The notes below the pieces were generated by a model that made no database searches, was not told the origin of the DNA, and saw only the letters and a list, made by a program, of their open reading frames with translations. Positions 29,130-39,611 of a stretch of DNA of 64,000 nt are shown in pieces (position 1 is the stretch's first letter; each line of letters starts with the position of its first letter). Source of the stretch: Bacteroidota bacterium (GTDB lineage Bacteria > Bacteroidota > Bacteroidia > Chitinophagales > Chitinophagaceae); NCBI GenBank assembly GCA_003175935.1, contig PSRI01000048.1, positions 1 through 64,000 on the forward strand, given 5' to 3'. Both the position numbers and the translations under genes were made by a program.

Positions 29130-30572
29130 ATGGCACTCAGCATTCTCACTCTTTGTTATCTTATCGGCTCCATCACATTTATTGTCGGCCTTAAGATGTT
29201 GTCAAACCCGGCAACAGCCCGCAGGGGAAATCTCATTGCTGCTGGTGGAATGTCCATTGCAATTGCAGGAACGATATTTCTGTATAAAGATGAAAGCGGA
29301 AATCCATTGCATAACTATGCATGGATTTTTGGGGGATTAATTATTGGTGCCGTGATAGGTACAATTGCTGCGAAGAAAGTGAAGATGACTGCCATGCCTG
29401 AAATGGTGAGCATGTTTAATGGAATGGGTGGTGCTTGTGCGGCTTTGATTTCAATGATTGAATTCAGACATGAAGTACACAATTTTGGTTCCGGTTCTGG
29501 TTTGGAAGCCATTCAAACTTCCTCTCAAAACGATTTGAGAGTTTTTCTTGTGATTTGTCTCGCTGGACTTATTATCGGTTCTGTTTCTTTCGCCGGAAGT
29601 ATGATTGCCTGGGGAAAACTCAATGGAAAAATTAAAGACTTTGCATTCAAGGGTCAGCATTTTGTAAATATTGGCCTGCTGATTTTGATTTTGGTACTTG
29701 CTGTATTTCTCGTGGGTTGGTTACCCGCTTCCGGAGTAACAATTTTCTACAGCATACTGGGTTTATCACTTCTATATGGAATTTTATTTGTGATGCCGAT
29801 TGGAGGCGCGGATATGCCCGTGGTCATTTCATTATTAAATTCATTTACGGGTGTTGCTGCAGCATGCGGTGGATTTTTGTATGACAATAAAGTAATGCTC
29901 ACTGGTGGTATTCTTGTTGGAGCAGCGGGTACATTGCTGACAATTCTGATGTGCAGGGCCATGAACCGTTCTTTGAAAAACGTATTGATCGGATCTTTTG
30001 GTGCAACTGCCACTGCTTCCGGTGCAAAACAGCAGGGTGGTGCCTACAAAGAAATTTCGATTAGCGATGCAGCTGTTGTTATGAATTATGCTCACAAAAT
30101 CATGATTGTTCCTGGTTATGGTTTGGCAGTTGCTCAGGCACAGCATGCATGTCATGAACTCGAAAAACTATTGGAAAGTCGCGGTGTTGATGTGAAATAT
30201 GCGATTCATCCTGTAGCAGGTCGTATGCCAGGGCATATGAACGTTTTGCTTGCAGAAGCCGACGTTAGCTATGACAAACTTTTAGAAATGGAGCAGGCAA
30301 ATGCCGAATTTCCAACTACTGATGTTGTTTTGGTTTTGGGTGCCAATGATGTGGTAAATCCTGCCGCCAAAAATGACCCTTCTTCACCCATTTATGGAAT
30401 GCCAATTCTCGAAGTAGAGCTTGCAAAAGCAGTCATCATCAATAAAAGGTCCATGAAGCCCGGATATGCGGGCATCGAAAATTCTCTTTTCTTCCAACCC
30501 AAATCGTCCATGCTTTTCGGCGATGCAAAAAAAGTTTTACAGGACCTTACCGCTGAGATTAAGAATCTTTGA
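29130..30572 (+). CDS. pntB: NAD(P) transhydrogenase subunit beta
   Basis: GYGLAVAQAQHACHELEKLLESRGVDVKYAIHPVAGRMPGHMNVLLAEADV. Confidence 0.96.
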   Translation: MALSILTLCYLIGSITFIVGLKMLSNPATARRGNLIAAGGMSIAIAGTIFLYKDESGNPLHNYAWIFGGLIIGAVIGTIAAKKVKMTAMPEMVSMFNGMGGACAALISMIEFRHEVHNFGSGSGLEAIQTSSQNDLRVFLVICLAGLIIGSVSFAGSMIAWGKLNGKIKDFAFKGQHFVNIGLLILILVLAVFLVGWLPASGVTIFYSILGLSLLYGILFVMPIGGADMPVVISLLNSFTGVAAACGGFLYDNKVMLTGGILVGAAGTLLTILMCRAMNRSLKNVLIGSFGATATASGAKQQGGAYKEISISDAAVVMNYAHKIMIVPGYGLAVAQAQHACHELEKLLESRGVDVKYAIHPVAGRMPGHMNVLLAEADVSYDKLLEMEQANAEFPTTDVVLVLGANDVVNPAAKNDPSSPIYGMPILEVELAKAVIINKRSMKPGYAGIENSLFFQPKSSMLFGDAKKVLQDLTAEIKNL

Positions 30573-30595
30573 GATAAACTGAAATATTCTTTCTC

Positions 30596-30623
30596 AGTAC
30601 TAAGTTCTTAGTACTACGTACCA
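30596..30623. repeat. Heptad-array locus E
   Basis: AGTACTA|AGTTCTT|AGTACTA|CGTACCA in 7-nt phase. Confidence 0.75.
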
Positions 30624-30629
30624 AGACTG

Positions 30630-32045
30630 ATGCTTTGGGCGAAAAGAATGTTGACATTATATTTGAGAAAAAAAGTGGAATTACCCACGAAGTTTACGCA
30701 ATCGCTTCATGGCATAGTCGGCTTTGATGAAAAAAGCTTTTTGGATATTCATCAATCCGGAGAACAAATTACATCCATTCGTCTCAATCCATACAAGACT
30801 TTACCACATAGTGAAATTGAAATACTGAAAAATGCAGTAGGTATTCCCTGGTGCGAAAATGGTTTTTATTTGCCTCAGCGACCTTCTTTTACATTAGATC
30901 CATTGTTACACGCGGGTTGTTATTATGTTCAGGAGCCCTCCTCCATGTTTTTAGAACAGATTGTAAAATTTGTATTGCCTGACCACAAACAGGGAGCATA
31001 TAAATTACTGGATCTCTGCGCTGCGCCAGGTGGAAAATCAACCCACCTCTGCGCCTTATTTCCTGAGAGTTTGCTGGTTGTAAACGAAGTGAATAAACTA
31101 CGGGCATCTATACTTATTGAAAATTTAATTAAGTGGGGAAAAGAAAATACAGTTGTAACAAATAATGATTCGTCAGATTTTAATTCATTACCGGGATTTT
31201 TTGATTTGATTTTGGTTGATGCGCCCTGCAGTGGAAGTGGATTATTTAGAAAAGATGAAGATGCAATAGAAGAATGGTCCGTTTCTAATGTTGAGATGTG
31301 CGCAAAAAGACAGAAGAAAATTCTTCAGGAGATATGGCCCTGCATTAAAGAAGACGGCTACCTGATTTATTCTACCTGTTCCTATTCAAAAGAAGAAGAC
31401 GAAGAAATTTTGGATTGGATCCTTGATAAATTTCAGTGTTGTATTGTAGATATCCCGGTAGAAAAAAATTGGGGAATAGTTATCAGCGAATCAGATAAAC
31501 ATAAAGCGAAAGGATATAGATTTTTTCCTGATCACCTTAAAGGGGAAGGGTTTTTTATTTGCTGCATTAAAAAAACAAGCCCTGAATCTTTCTATAAGTC
31601 AAAAGCAAAGAAATTTTTTGTTCCGGATAGAAATCAAAAAACCATTTTAGAAGATTGGATTCAAAAATCTGATGAACTTGGGTTTATGTTATTGAAGGAT
31701 CAGGTTCATTTGGTGCCTGAAAAATGGGCTTTTGATATAGGTTTAATTTCACAAACGCTCTATTTGAAAAAAGCAGGTATCTATCCAGGGAGTTTTGTCG
31801 CAAAGAATTTAATTCCTGATCACGAACTCTCTATGAGTAATATGGTTTCATCAAAAATTGCAAAGGAATCTCTTGAACTTCCCTCGGCGATCAACTATTT
31901 GAGAAAAGAAACACCCGAATTGCAATTCACAACCACGGGATGGGCATTAGCCCAATATAAAGGCATGAACCTGGGGTGGATGAAAATCCTTTCAAACCGG
32001 GTAAATAACTATTATCCTAAGGAGTGGAGGATATTAAAATCCTGA
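30630..32045 (+). CDS. RsmB/NOP-family RNA (cytosine-C5) methyltransferase (exact start uncertain)
   Basis: LLDLCAAPGGKSTHL, ILVDAPCSGSGLFRKDEDAIEEW, LIYSTCSYSKEEDEEIL. Confidence 0.9.
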   Translation: MLWAKRMLTLYLRKKVELPTKFTQSLHGIVGFDEKSFLDIHQSGEQITSIRLNPYKTLPHSEIEILKNAVGIPWCENGFYLPQRPSFTLDPLLHAGCYYVQEPSSMFLEQIVKFVLPDHKQGAYKLLDLCAAPGGKSTHLCALFPESLLVVNEVNKLRASILIENLIKWGKENTVVTNNDSSDFNSLPGFFDLILVDAPCSGSGLFRKDEDAIEEWSVSNVEMCAKRQKKILQEIWPCIKEDGYLIYSTCSYSKEEDEEILDWILDKFQCCIVDIPVEKNWGIVISESDKHKAKGYRFFPDHLKGEGFFICCIKKTSPESFYKSKAKKFFVPDRNQKTILEDWIQKSDELGFMLLKDQVHLVPEKWAFDIGLISQTLYLKKAGIYPGSFVAKNLIPDHELSMSNMVSSKIAKESLELPSAINYLRKETPELQFTTTGWALAQYKGMNLGWMKILSNRVNNYYPKEWRILKS

Positions 32046-32110
32046 TTTTAACGTTAAGAAAACATTGAGGATTTTTACTTACTTTCGATACCAGCGAAAA
32101 TAACTACCTG

Positions 32111-33094
32111 ATGAAAAAACTGTGCTTATTATTGCTCGTTTCTTTCTTTTCATTCACAGTTATCGGCCAAACTCCAGCTTTAATTTTACAAAGTGAAGGT
32201 GGTAAATTGTTTATACAGCATACAGTAGCTCCCAAAGAGAACTGGTATAGCATCGGCAGAATCTATAATATCAGTCCAAAAGAACTTGCCCCGTACAATG
32301 GAATGAAAATCGACAAGGTTTTGAGTGTTGGAGAAATGTTAAAAATCCCGATGACAACGGCCAACTTTGCTCAGGCCGGCACAGCCGGGGCAGACGAAGT
32401 TTTTGTTCCACTTTACCATGTTGTGTCAGACAAAGAAGGTCTATATCGTATTGGTCAAAACTATAATAAAGTCAAAACAGAGAACCTCAAAGCGTGGAAT
32501 GGTTTGAAGGCTGATGAAATTAGCAGCGGACAAAGGCTCGTTGTTGGATATCTTAAAGTGAAGAAAAGTCAATCACCGCTTGCAACTTCAGGAATTAAGA
32601 AGATTGGAGGCGCGGTGCCAGCAACAGAAGCTGTTGCAGTACAGACAAATCCTACTGTTACACAAACCGAAAAGCCTACAGTAACGAATACGAAACCTGC
32701 TGATACAAATACAAAACCTGTAGAAACTGTTACGCCTACCGGCCACACTTCTGTTGAAGGTGTGGGTTATTTCAAGGCTGTTTATATGCAGCAGAATAAG
32801 AACCAGACCAACTTAAAAATAGAAACCGGACAGGGCGCCATTTTCAAAAGCACAAGCGGCTGGCAGGACGCAAAATATTATGCACTGATGAATAGTGTTA
32901 GCCCGGGCACAATTGTCCGCATTACGAACCCGTCTACGGGAAAAGTTATATATGCAAAGGTTCTCGGTGAAATTCCGCCAGGAAAAGAAAATGAAGGATT
33001 GCTGGTGAGAATCAGCAATGCAGCTGCTGCAGAATTGATGGTGAACGAAAAAGAAGCTAAATTTCCTGCAGAAGTGGGATATGTGAAAGAGTAG
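32111..33094 (+). CDS. LysM-domain protein
   Basis: Signal peptide; two LysM-like units (HTVAPKENWYSIGRIYNISPKEL; HVVSDKEGLYRIGQNYNKV). Confidence 0.85.
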   Translation: MKKLCLLLLVSFFSFTVIGQTPALILQSEGGKLFIQHTVAPKENWYSIGRIYNISPKELAPYNGMKIDKVLSVGEMLKIPMTTANFAQAGTAGADEVFVPLYHVVSDKEGLYRIGQNYNKVKTENLKAWNGLKADEISSGQRLVVGYLKVKKSQSPLATSGIKKIGGAVPATEAVAVQTNPTVTQTEKPTVTNTKPADTNTKPVETVTPTGHTSVEGVGYFKAVYMQQNKNQTNLKIETGQGAIFKSTSGWQDAKYYALMNSVSPGTIVRITNPSTGKVIYAKVLGEIPPGKENEGLLVRISNAAAAELMVNEKEAKFPAEVGYVKE

Positions 33095-33191
33095 TACGGA
33101 GTACCTAGTACATAGATTAGATCAAATTTTACGAATTGATTTTAGATTTTAGTAATGCTCCATTTTCCATCCAAAATCCAAAATCAAAAAT
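33093..33191. repeat. Heptad-array locus F (AGTACNN words plus inverted GATTTTA/CCAAAAT heptads)
   Basis: AGTACGG|AGTACCT|AGTACAT|AGATTAG at 33093-33120; GATTTTA x2 at 33138-33151; CCAAAAT|CCAAAAT|CAAAAAT at 33171-33191. Confidence 0.75.
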
Positions 33192-33200
33192 CTTCAAAAT

Positions 33201-34133
33201 TTAGCTTCTAAAGCCGCGAAGGAATTCTTCGATTCCCATTTTCTTTTTTCCTTCCAGTTGGATTTCTTTTAGCTGAAGCCATCCATCCGTGCACGCGAAT
33301 CGCAGATAGGATTTACCGTTAGTTTCATGAACGCCGGAAGCACTGGGCTTTGAGGAATAATCTTTTTCGCCGAAAAATATTTTGAGTGACTTGCTATTTA
33401 GTTGAGTAAATGCGGTGGGAAATGGAGACAGTCCCCGAATGAGATTATAAACTTCTTCCGCTGATTTTTCCCAGTTGATTCTGCAGGTTTCCGTATTAAT
33501 TTTAGGAGCGTGTTTTATGTTTCCCGGATCAGACAAAGTTTTTTGTGGAATTTCCTGAAGGGTTCCACCCGCTACTCCAATAATAGTTTTTACCAGCAAT
33601 GAGGCGCCAATTTCTTTCATTCGATCATGCACATCACCTGCAGTTTCTTTTTCACCAATTGGAAATTTTTCCTGCATCAATATATTGCCCGTATCAATTT
33701 CTTGTTGCAATTTAAATGTAGTTACACCGGTTTCTTTTTCTCCATTGATAACTGCCCAATTGATTGGAGCAGCCCCACGATATTGAGGTAGTAAAGAACC
33801 ATGCAAATTAATGGTGCCCATTGGAGAAAGATTCCAAACAATTTCAGGTAACATTCTAAATGCAACAACCACTCCTATATCGGGCCTGAGTGCACGGAGC
33901 GCATTTACAAATTCCGGATGCTTTAGTTTTAAAGGCTGAAGAATTTGGAGATGATTTTCGAGCGCAAATTTTTTAACTGCGCTTTCGTTCAATTTCATGC
34001 CCCTGCCCGAAGGCTTATCCGGAGCAGTGACTACGCCTACAATATTTGCACCCGCCTCCAGCAGTGCTTTCAATGAAGCCACAGCAAAATCTGGCGTGCC
34101 CATAAAAATTATTCTGAGATCCTTAAACTCCAT
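33201..34133 (-). CDS. fmt: Methionyl-tRNA formyltransferase
   Basis: IIFMGTPDFAVASL, NLHGSLLPQYRGAAPINWAVINGEKETGVT. Confidence 0.96.
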   Translation of the reverse strand: MEFKDLRIIFMGTPDFAVASLKALLEAGANIVGVVTAPDKPSGRGMKLNESAVKKFALENHLQILQPLKLKHPEFVNALRALRPDIGVVVAFRMLPEIVWNLSPMGTINLHGSLLPQYRGAAPINWAVINGEKETGVTTFKLQQEIDTGNILMQEKFPIGEKETAGDVHDRMKEIGASLLVKTIIGVAGGTLQEIPQKTLSDPGNIKHAPKINTETCRINWEKSAEEVYNLIRGLSPFPTAFTQLNSKSLKIFFGEKDYSSKPSASGVHETNGKSYLRFACTDGWLQLKEIQLEGKKKMGIEEFLRGFRS

Positions 34134-34179
34134 GTTCAAATTTCTTACTCAATTCTTATTCTTTGAAAAAATCACATAA

Positions 34180-35439
34180 TCAGGGGTATATCAAATATTT
34201 TTTACGAATCAATTTGAAATTCTGCAAATCATTTTGCCAGCTTTTCCGAATAGAAGTCTCTGATTGACCGCTTTTAATTTGTTGCATTAATTCGTCATTT
34301 CCCGCAAGTTTGTTGAAGTATCCATTGGCAAGAAAAAATTTATCCTTGTCTGGAAATAATTTATAAGCATCAATGATCCATTTCAGTTGAATTTTACCTC
34401 CGACTTTCTTTTTCACTTCATCCGGACTTCCTGAAATTTCCCATCCATAACATGTTTCATTGAGGAGTTTGGGATTCTTTGCTCCTTCAACACTTTTAGG
34501 AGTGAATGATTTTAAAGTGTTGGGTAAAGATGGATGTCCGAATAACCTGAAAGGCTCTTCTGTACCCCGGCCTTCACTCAAAACGGTTCCTTCGAAAAAA
34601 CAGGTAGTGGGATATGCGTATACGGATTGAATGTCCGGTAGGTTTGGCGAAGGCTTTACGGGAAGAATATATTTAGTTGCGTGTGTATAGTTGCTGCAGG
34701 GAACTACGGTCAACTGGAATTTTTTCTTTAATCCCATGGGCCAGTCATTTTTTTGCATGATGCCATCGTCAATCCATTTTTCGCCGAGAAGCATTTTAGC
34801 ATATTCTCCTAAAGTCATTCCATATACAACCGGAATGGATTGCATGCCGACGAAAGATTTGAATTTCTTATTGAGAACGGGTCCATCCACATAATCTGCA
34901 TTTGGGTTTGGCCGGTCCAGAAGAATCACCGGTTTATTGTTTTCAATAGCTGAAGCGAGAAAATATTCGAGTGAAGAAATATAGGTGTAGAACCTCACGC
35001 CAACATCCTGAATGTCAAAAATCATTATGTCCACATCACTTAATTCTTCTGCTGATGGCATTTTGTGTTCTCCATAAAGGGAGATTATCTGGATACCAGT
35101 TCCTGCATCAATTGAACTATTAACTTTCTCTCCTGCATCTGCTGTTCCTCTGAATCCATGCTCCGGAGAAAATATTTTCTTAATACTGACGCCTTTTTCT
35201 TTGAGTAAATCAACCAGGTGTTTTCCTCCGACAACTGTTGTTTGATTGGCGAAGATGGCAACAGATTTTCCTTTGAGGAGTGGGAGGTATTGATCAAACC
35301 TGGCCGCACCAACAATTACAGAGTCTTTGCCCTTAGGTAATTCACTAAAAAAAGTTTCATTTGGAATGCGTGGTTGGAAAAAGGAAAATCGTGAAATGAA
35401 CAACAAAAGAATTGAGAACGGGATAAAGATTTTTTGCAT
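34180..35439 (-). CDS. DUF1343 domain protein (NamZ-type exo-beta-N-acetylmuramidase family)
   Basis: SVAIFANQTTVV, FSPEHGFRG, MIFDIQDVGVRFYTYISSLEYFL, LLDRPNP, SEGRGTEEPF. Confidence 0.88.
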   Translation of the reverse strand: MQKIFIPFSILLLFISRFSFFQPRIPNETFFSELPKGKDSVIVGAARFDQYLPLLKGKSVAIFANQTTVVGGKHLVDLLKEKGVSIKKIFSPEHGFRGTADAGEKVNSSIDAGTGIQIISLYGEHKMPSAEELSDVDIMIFDIQDVGVRFYTYISSLEYFLASAIENNKPVILLDRPNPNADYVDGPVLNKKFKSFVGMQSIPVVYGMTLGEYAKMLLGEKWIDDGIMQKNDWPMGLKKKFQLTVVPCSNYTHATKYILPVKPSPNLPDIQSVYAYPTTCFFEGTVLSEGRGTEEPFRLFGHPSLPNTLKSFTPKSVEGAKNPKLLNETCYGWEISGSPDEVKKKVGGKIQLKWIIDAYKLFPDKDKFFLANGYFNKLAGNDELMQQIKSGQSETSIRKSWQNDLQNFKLIRKKYLIYP

Positions 35440-35712
35440 GTTTACGGCATTTAGGATATTAGTCGGTTAATCTTGCAGCTCCGAAATAATATACTGGATT
35501 TGCAAATTTGTTTCATGTCTTTCCAGTGTCAAATATCTGGAAATCTTTTAATAGAAAAATCAGGAAAACAATTACCTTTCGCCCATAATCATGCCGCATT
35601 TTTCTATGCCGTTGCCTTTTTGAAATTGAATAAATGACCAAAAATTTTTCGAGATAAGAAGTGCAGGTAAAAGAGAGGTGGTGTTTTAATAATTATCATC
35701 CAAATAAATAGT

Positions 35713-36141
35713 ATGCAACAGGTAAAAAAGGGAGACGTTGTTCGCGTTCATTATACAGGCCGGCTTACAGATGGAAGTCAGTTTGATTCTTCAGTAGGTC
35801 GTGCTCCATTAGAATTCACAGTGGGTGCTGGTGAAATGATTAAGGGTTTTGATACAGGTGTAGTAGGAATGGCAGTGGGAGAAAAAAAGATTATCAATAT
35901 TGCTCCTGCAGACGGATATGGAGAAAGGAATGAAAAGGCAATTATAGAATTTCCCAGGGAGCAGGTGCCTTCGGGAATGCAGATTGAACCAGGGATGCAT
36001 CTCACTCTTAGAAACCAGGATGGTCAACCAATTCCGGTTGTTGTTAAAGACTTTACCGACGAATTGATCATCCTTGATGCCAACCATTTTTTGGCTGGTA
36101 AGGAACTGGTTTTTGATGTAGAATTGGTCGAGATACTTTAA
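35713..36141 (+). CDS. FKBP-type (SlyD-like) peptidyl-prolyl isomerase
   Basis: VKKGDVVRVHYTGRLTDGSQFDSS...FTVGAGEMIKGFDTGVVGMAVGEKK; ANHFLAGKELVFDVELVEI. Confidence 0.93.
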   Translation: MQQVKKGDVVRVHYTGRLTDGSQFDSSVGRAPLEFTVGAGEMIKGFDTGVVGMAVGEKKIINIAPADGYGERNEKAIIEFPREQVPSGMQIEPGMHLTLRNQDGQPIPVVVKDFTDELIILDANHFLAGKELVFDVELVEIL

Positions 36142-36157
36142 GCGGCAAGCCAGGTCT

Positions 36158-37399
36158 ATGTTTGCTGATTACCAATTTACAGTTGCGGAAAGATTTCTCA
36201 GGTATGTCAGGATCGATACTCAAAGCGATCCTGGTTCCAATTCATTCCCTTCAACAGAAAAGCAAAAAGACCTTTCCAGGCAACTGGTAGAAGAATTACA
36301 GGATCTGGGCCTGAAAGATGCACATTTGGACGATTTCGGTTACGTATACGCGACGATTCCTTCCAATACATCCAAAGCGGTTCCCGTTATATGCTTTTGC
36401 TCGCACGTGGATACTGCACCAGATTGCAGTGGAAAGAATGTAAAACCTGTAATTCATCACAATTATTCTGGTAATGACATTGTTCTCCCTGAAGATTCAT
36501 CACAAATTATTAGCACCAAAGATCATCCTTACCTAAAACAAAAAATAGGAGAGGATATCATAACAGCTTCGGGTACCACTCTGCTTGGGGCCGATGACAA
36601 GTCCGGCGTAGCCATTATTATGGACATGGCTAATTATTTGGTTCACCATCCCGAGGTAAAACATGGCGCTATCAAAATTTTGTTTACTCCTGATGAAGAA
36701 GTGGGTAGGGGCGTAGACAAACTTGATCTCAATAAACTCGGAGCCAATTTTGCATATACGCTTGACGGCGGAGAAAGAGGATCCTTTGATGACGAAACAT
36801 TTTCAGCAGATCATGTGACCATTACGATTCATGGCGTGAGTACTCATCCCGGATCTGCAAAAGGCAAGATGGTAAATGCGCTTAAGATAGGGGCAGAAAT
36901 CATAAGTGCGCTGCCAAAAAACAGTCTTTCCCCGGAAACTACTGAAGATCGGGAAGGCTTCATTCATCCAGTACAAATAGAAGGCATAGCCGAAATGGCC
37001 AAATTACAGTTCATAATCAGGGACTTTGTGACCCTCCGGCTTAAAGAGTACGAACTGATACTGCAACAAATTTTGGACGAAGTTCTGGCAAGATACCCCG
37101 GTGCCACTGCAAATTTTGAGGTGCGGGAACAATATCGGAACATGAAAGAAGTTTTAGATAAGTACCCCAAAGTAACGGCCCACGCAGAAGAAGCCATGAA
37201 AAGGGCGGGCGTGACCATAGAAAGAACAAGTGCGAGAGGAGGAACGGATGGATCCAGGCTTTCATTTATGGGATTACCTTGTCCGAATATTTTCACCGGC
37301 GAGATGGCTTTCCACGGAAAACATGAATATGTAAGCATCCAGGACATGCAGAAAAGCGTTGAGACAATTGTGCACCTCGCTAATATTTGGGCTGAATAA
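36158..37399 (+). CDS. pepT: Peptidase T (tripeptidase)
   Basis: RFLRYVRIDTQSDP, SHVDTAPD, TLLGADDKSGVAIIM, FTPDEEVGRG, SARGGTDGSRLSFMGLPCPNIFTG. Confidence 0.94.
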   Translation: MFADYQFTVAERFLRYVRIDTQSDPGSNSFPSTEKQKDLSRQLVEELQDLGLKDAHLDDFGYVYATIPSNTSKAVPVICFCSHVDTAPDCSGKNVKPVIHHNYSGNDIVLPEDSSQIISTKDHPYLKQKIGEDIITASGTTLLGADDKSGVAIIMDMANYLVHHPEVKHGAIKILFTPDEEVGRGVDKLDLNKLGANFAYTLDGGERGSFDDETFSADHVTITIHGVSTHPGSAKGKMVNALKIGAEIISALPKNSLSPETTEDREGFIHPVQIEGIAEMAKLQFIIRDFVTLRLKEYELILQQILDEVLARYPGATANFEVREQYRNMKEVLDKYPKVTAHAEEAMKRAGVTIERTSARGGTDGSRLSFMGLPCPNIFTGEMAFHGKHEYVSIQDMQKSVETIVHLANIWAE

Positions 37400-37461
37400 C
37401 TCCTGACGAAATTTCTTAAGTCGCAATATTAGTTTAACCCAAACTCCGGTCTAAAATTTTA

Positions 37462-38622
37462 ATGCACCTCAACAAGTGCCATATTAATTTCCTGTTTCGG
37501 AAAACTGCATTTATTGTATTTTTCGCAATTCAGTTTCCATTCGTAAACTACTCACAAAGCATTGTTGCAAATGGTGGCTTTGAAGATGAAAATACCTGTA
37601 CGGAACTCAAAGCTAAATGTGCGCCTGAAGCCTGGTTCATATTCTCTAAAGATCAGCGATATATTAAGAGTCCGAACTACGCATTTAATGGCAACTATTT
37701 TGTGAGCATGATTATGCTCAACCGAACGGAAAAGGCCAAGCGAACTTTCATAGAATCAAAACTTCTCTGCACTCTTCAGGCGGGACATGAATATAAAATC
37801 GAAATGATGGTAAGAGCAGAAAAGGTGGAGAAGGAATTGCTCAATGTAATTTTAAGGGAACAGGATATGTTTCTGGTGCGTCAATGGCCTGAAATGCTAG
37901 TGGATCCTTCAAAAATTTTTAGTTATTCAGATGTGCAGGCTGCTTCTAAAAAAGGATGGAACAAAGTAACTTTTCAATTTAAAGCTGATGGCAGAGAACG
38001 ATGGTTAATTATTGGGCATCTATCGGAACAGGAAAACGTAGCAAGCTATAAGGGCTATGATGGATTTGGTAATCTGCTTTATTACATCGACGATGTGACC
38101 ATGTCACCTGTTGATCCCAACGAGCAAATTTGTCCCGATTATGAAGCCAATAAAACCGCACTCTATGAAATCAATGAAAGGCATTCATTATTTGATGAGA
38201 AGATGATAAGGATGAAGGATTCTATTTACAATCCGAAACGAATTGCAAAACCATTACCGCCACCTCCTAAAATTGATACACTATTGTTGTCTGATATTCT
38301 TTTCGAGCTCGACAAGAGTACTCTCAATCCGAAATTTACTTCTGAGTTGGACAAGATGGCTGAACAAATCAAAGCAAAATCTTTCAACCATTTGATCATT
38401 GTTGGTCATACGGATAGCATTGGTTCAGATTCATACAATCAGCAATTATCCGAAAACAGGGCAACTACAATTTTTAATTACCTGGCCCAGCAAAAAGGAT
38501 TCGATCCTACATTGATGGAACATCGAGGTGAAGGCGAAAAAAGGCCTGTAGTAAGTAATTCAACAGAAACGGGCCGACAAAGAAATCGAAGAGTGGAATT
38601 GATTTTATTCAGACAAGACTAG
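37462..38622 (+). CDS. OmpA-family protein
   Basis: C-terminal DILFELDKSTLNPKF...IIVGHTDSIGSDSYNQQLSENRATTIFNYL...GEGEKRPV. Confidence 0.88.
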   Translation: MHLNKCHINFLFRKTAFIVFFAIQFPFVNYSQSIVANGGFEDENTCTELKAKCAPEAWFIFSKDQRYIKSPNYAFNGNYFVSMIMLNRTEKAKRTFIESKLLCTLQAGHEYKIEMMVRAEKVEKELLNVILREQDMFLVRQWPEMLVDPSKIFSYSDVQAASKKGWNKVTFQFKADGRERWLIIGHLSEQENVASYKGYDGFGNLLYYIDDVTMSPVDPNEQICPDYEANKTALYEINERHSLFDEKMIRMKDSIYNPKRIAKPLPPPPKIDTLLLSDILFELDKSTLNPKFTSELDKMAEQIKAKSFNHLIIVGHTDSIGSDSYNQQLSENRATTIFNYLAQQKGFDPTLMEHRGEGEKRPVVSNSTETGRQRNRRVELILFRQD

Positions 38623-38971
38623 GTTCCTTTGGAATTTTCCACACTTTCATATACCAGTAGAGTGGGAAACTAACTGCTCCAACAAATATGAAAAGCAGCA
38701 CCCACATTAATCTTTCAGTTCCTTCAAGTTGTTTATTATTTACTACCTGAATGATGAAATATATCATAAGAGCCAGGGTTATGACGCTCAAAATAATTGC
38801 TATTCCAAATACCCAAAAGAATTTGCTGAAATGTTCAAAATCGTCATCGTATTGGTGATGATGCCCGATGGTATCGAAGATCGTTGCAAAGAGAACGATG
38901 AAATAAATTACGATTAATACGGCGGGAATAAAGCTCAGGATTCCCATGGTAATTTTTGCAGACTTTGACAT
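38609..38971 (-). CDS. Membrane protein, hypothetical
   Basis: Three predicted TM segments; convergent 14-bp overlap with preceding gene. Confidence 0.6.
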   Translation of the reverse strand: MSKSAKITMGILSFIPAVLIVIYFIVLFATIFDTIGHHHQYDDDFEHFSKFFWVFGIAIILSVITLALMIYFIIQVVNNKQLEGTERLMWVLLFIFVGAVSFPLYWYMKVWKIPKEPSLV

Positions 38972-39056
38972 GGCCCCGAATTTTTAACAAGATATGAAAT
39001 CGATTCCTGCTTTTTTTCTGTTTTTCAGGGCGAATGATTTGTGGTTGAATTGACTT

Positions 39057-39587
39057 TTAGTCGGCGTGCTTTGTTTCAGAAATCGCTTCAATAAGCGCTT
39101 TTATTACCGTATCAATTTTCTGTTTCGTTTCAGGATCTGTTATTTCACCTTGTGAGTTTATTTTGGACCTTACAAACGAAATCAAAAGACGGGCATCTTT
39201 CGGTACTATTGCAGAAAGGGCAGATAGCGTTAACAACAGTGATGCGTGTGCTTTTTCGCCCCCCGTAGCTGCAGTAATGAGTGCTACGGGTTTGTCAACG
39301 AAACTACCGGATCCTACGGTCCAGTCAAGTGCATTTTTCAAAACTCCGGGAACGCCGAAAGCATATTCCGGCGAACAAATCAGGATTCCATCAGCTTCCG
39401 CTATCAGTTTTTGAAATTTCACAACCTGCTCAGGCGGACTTTCACTGTCGTTAAAATGAGGAAGCCCGCCTAAACCATCGAACCAAATTTTTTGAAAATT
39501 ATGAGGTATAAATGATGCGGCAGCTTTTAGAATAATATGATTGGAAGAACCATTTCGCAAACTGCCTGGTATAATCAAAATTTTCAT
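39057..39587 (-). CDS. NADPH-dependent FMN reductase family protein
   Basis: PGSLRNGSSNHIIL, GILICSPEYAFGVPGVLKNALDW. Confidence 0.88.
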   Translation of the reverse strand: MKILIIPGSLRNGSSNHIILKAAASFIPHNFQKIWFDGLGGLPHFNDSESPPEQVVKFQKLIAEADGILICSPEYAFGVPGVLKNALDWTVGSGSFVDKPVALITAATGGEKAHASLLLTLSALSAIVPKDARLLISFVRSKINSQGEITDPETKQKIDTVIKALIEAISETKHAD

Positions 39588-39611
39588 TTCTCTAAAATTA
39601 AAAATCGCTTA

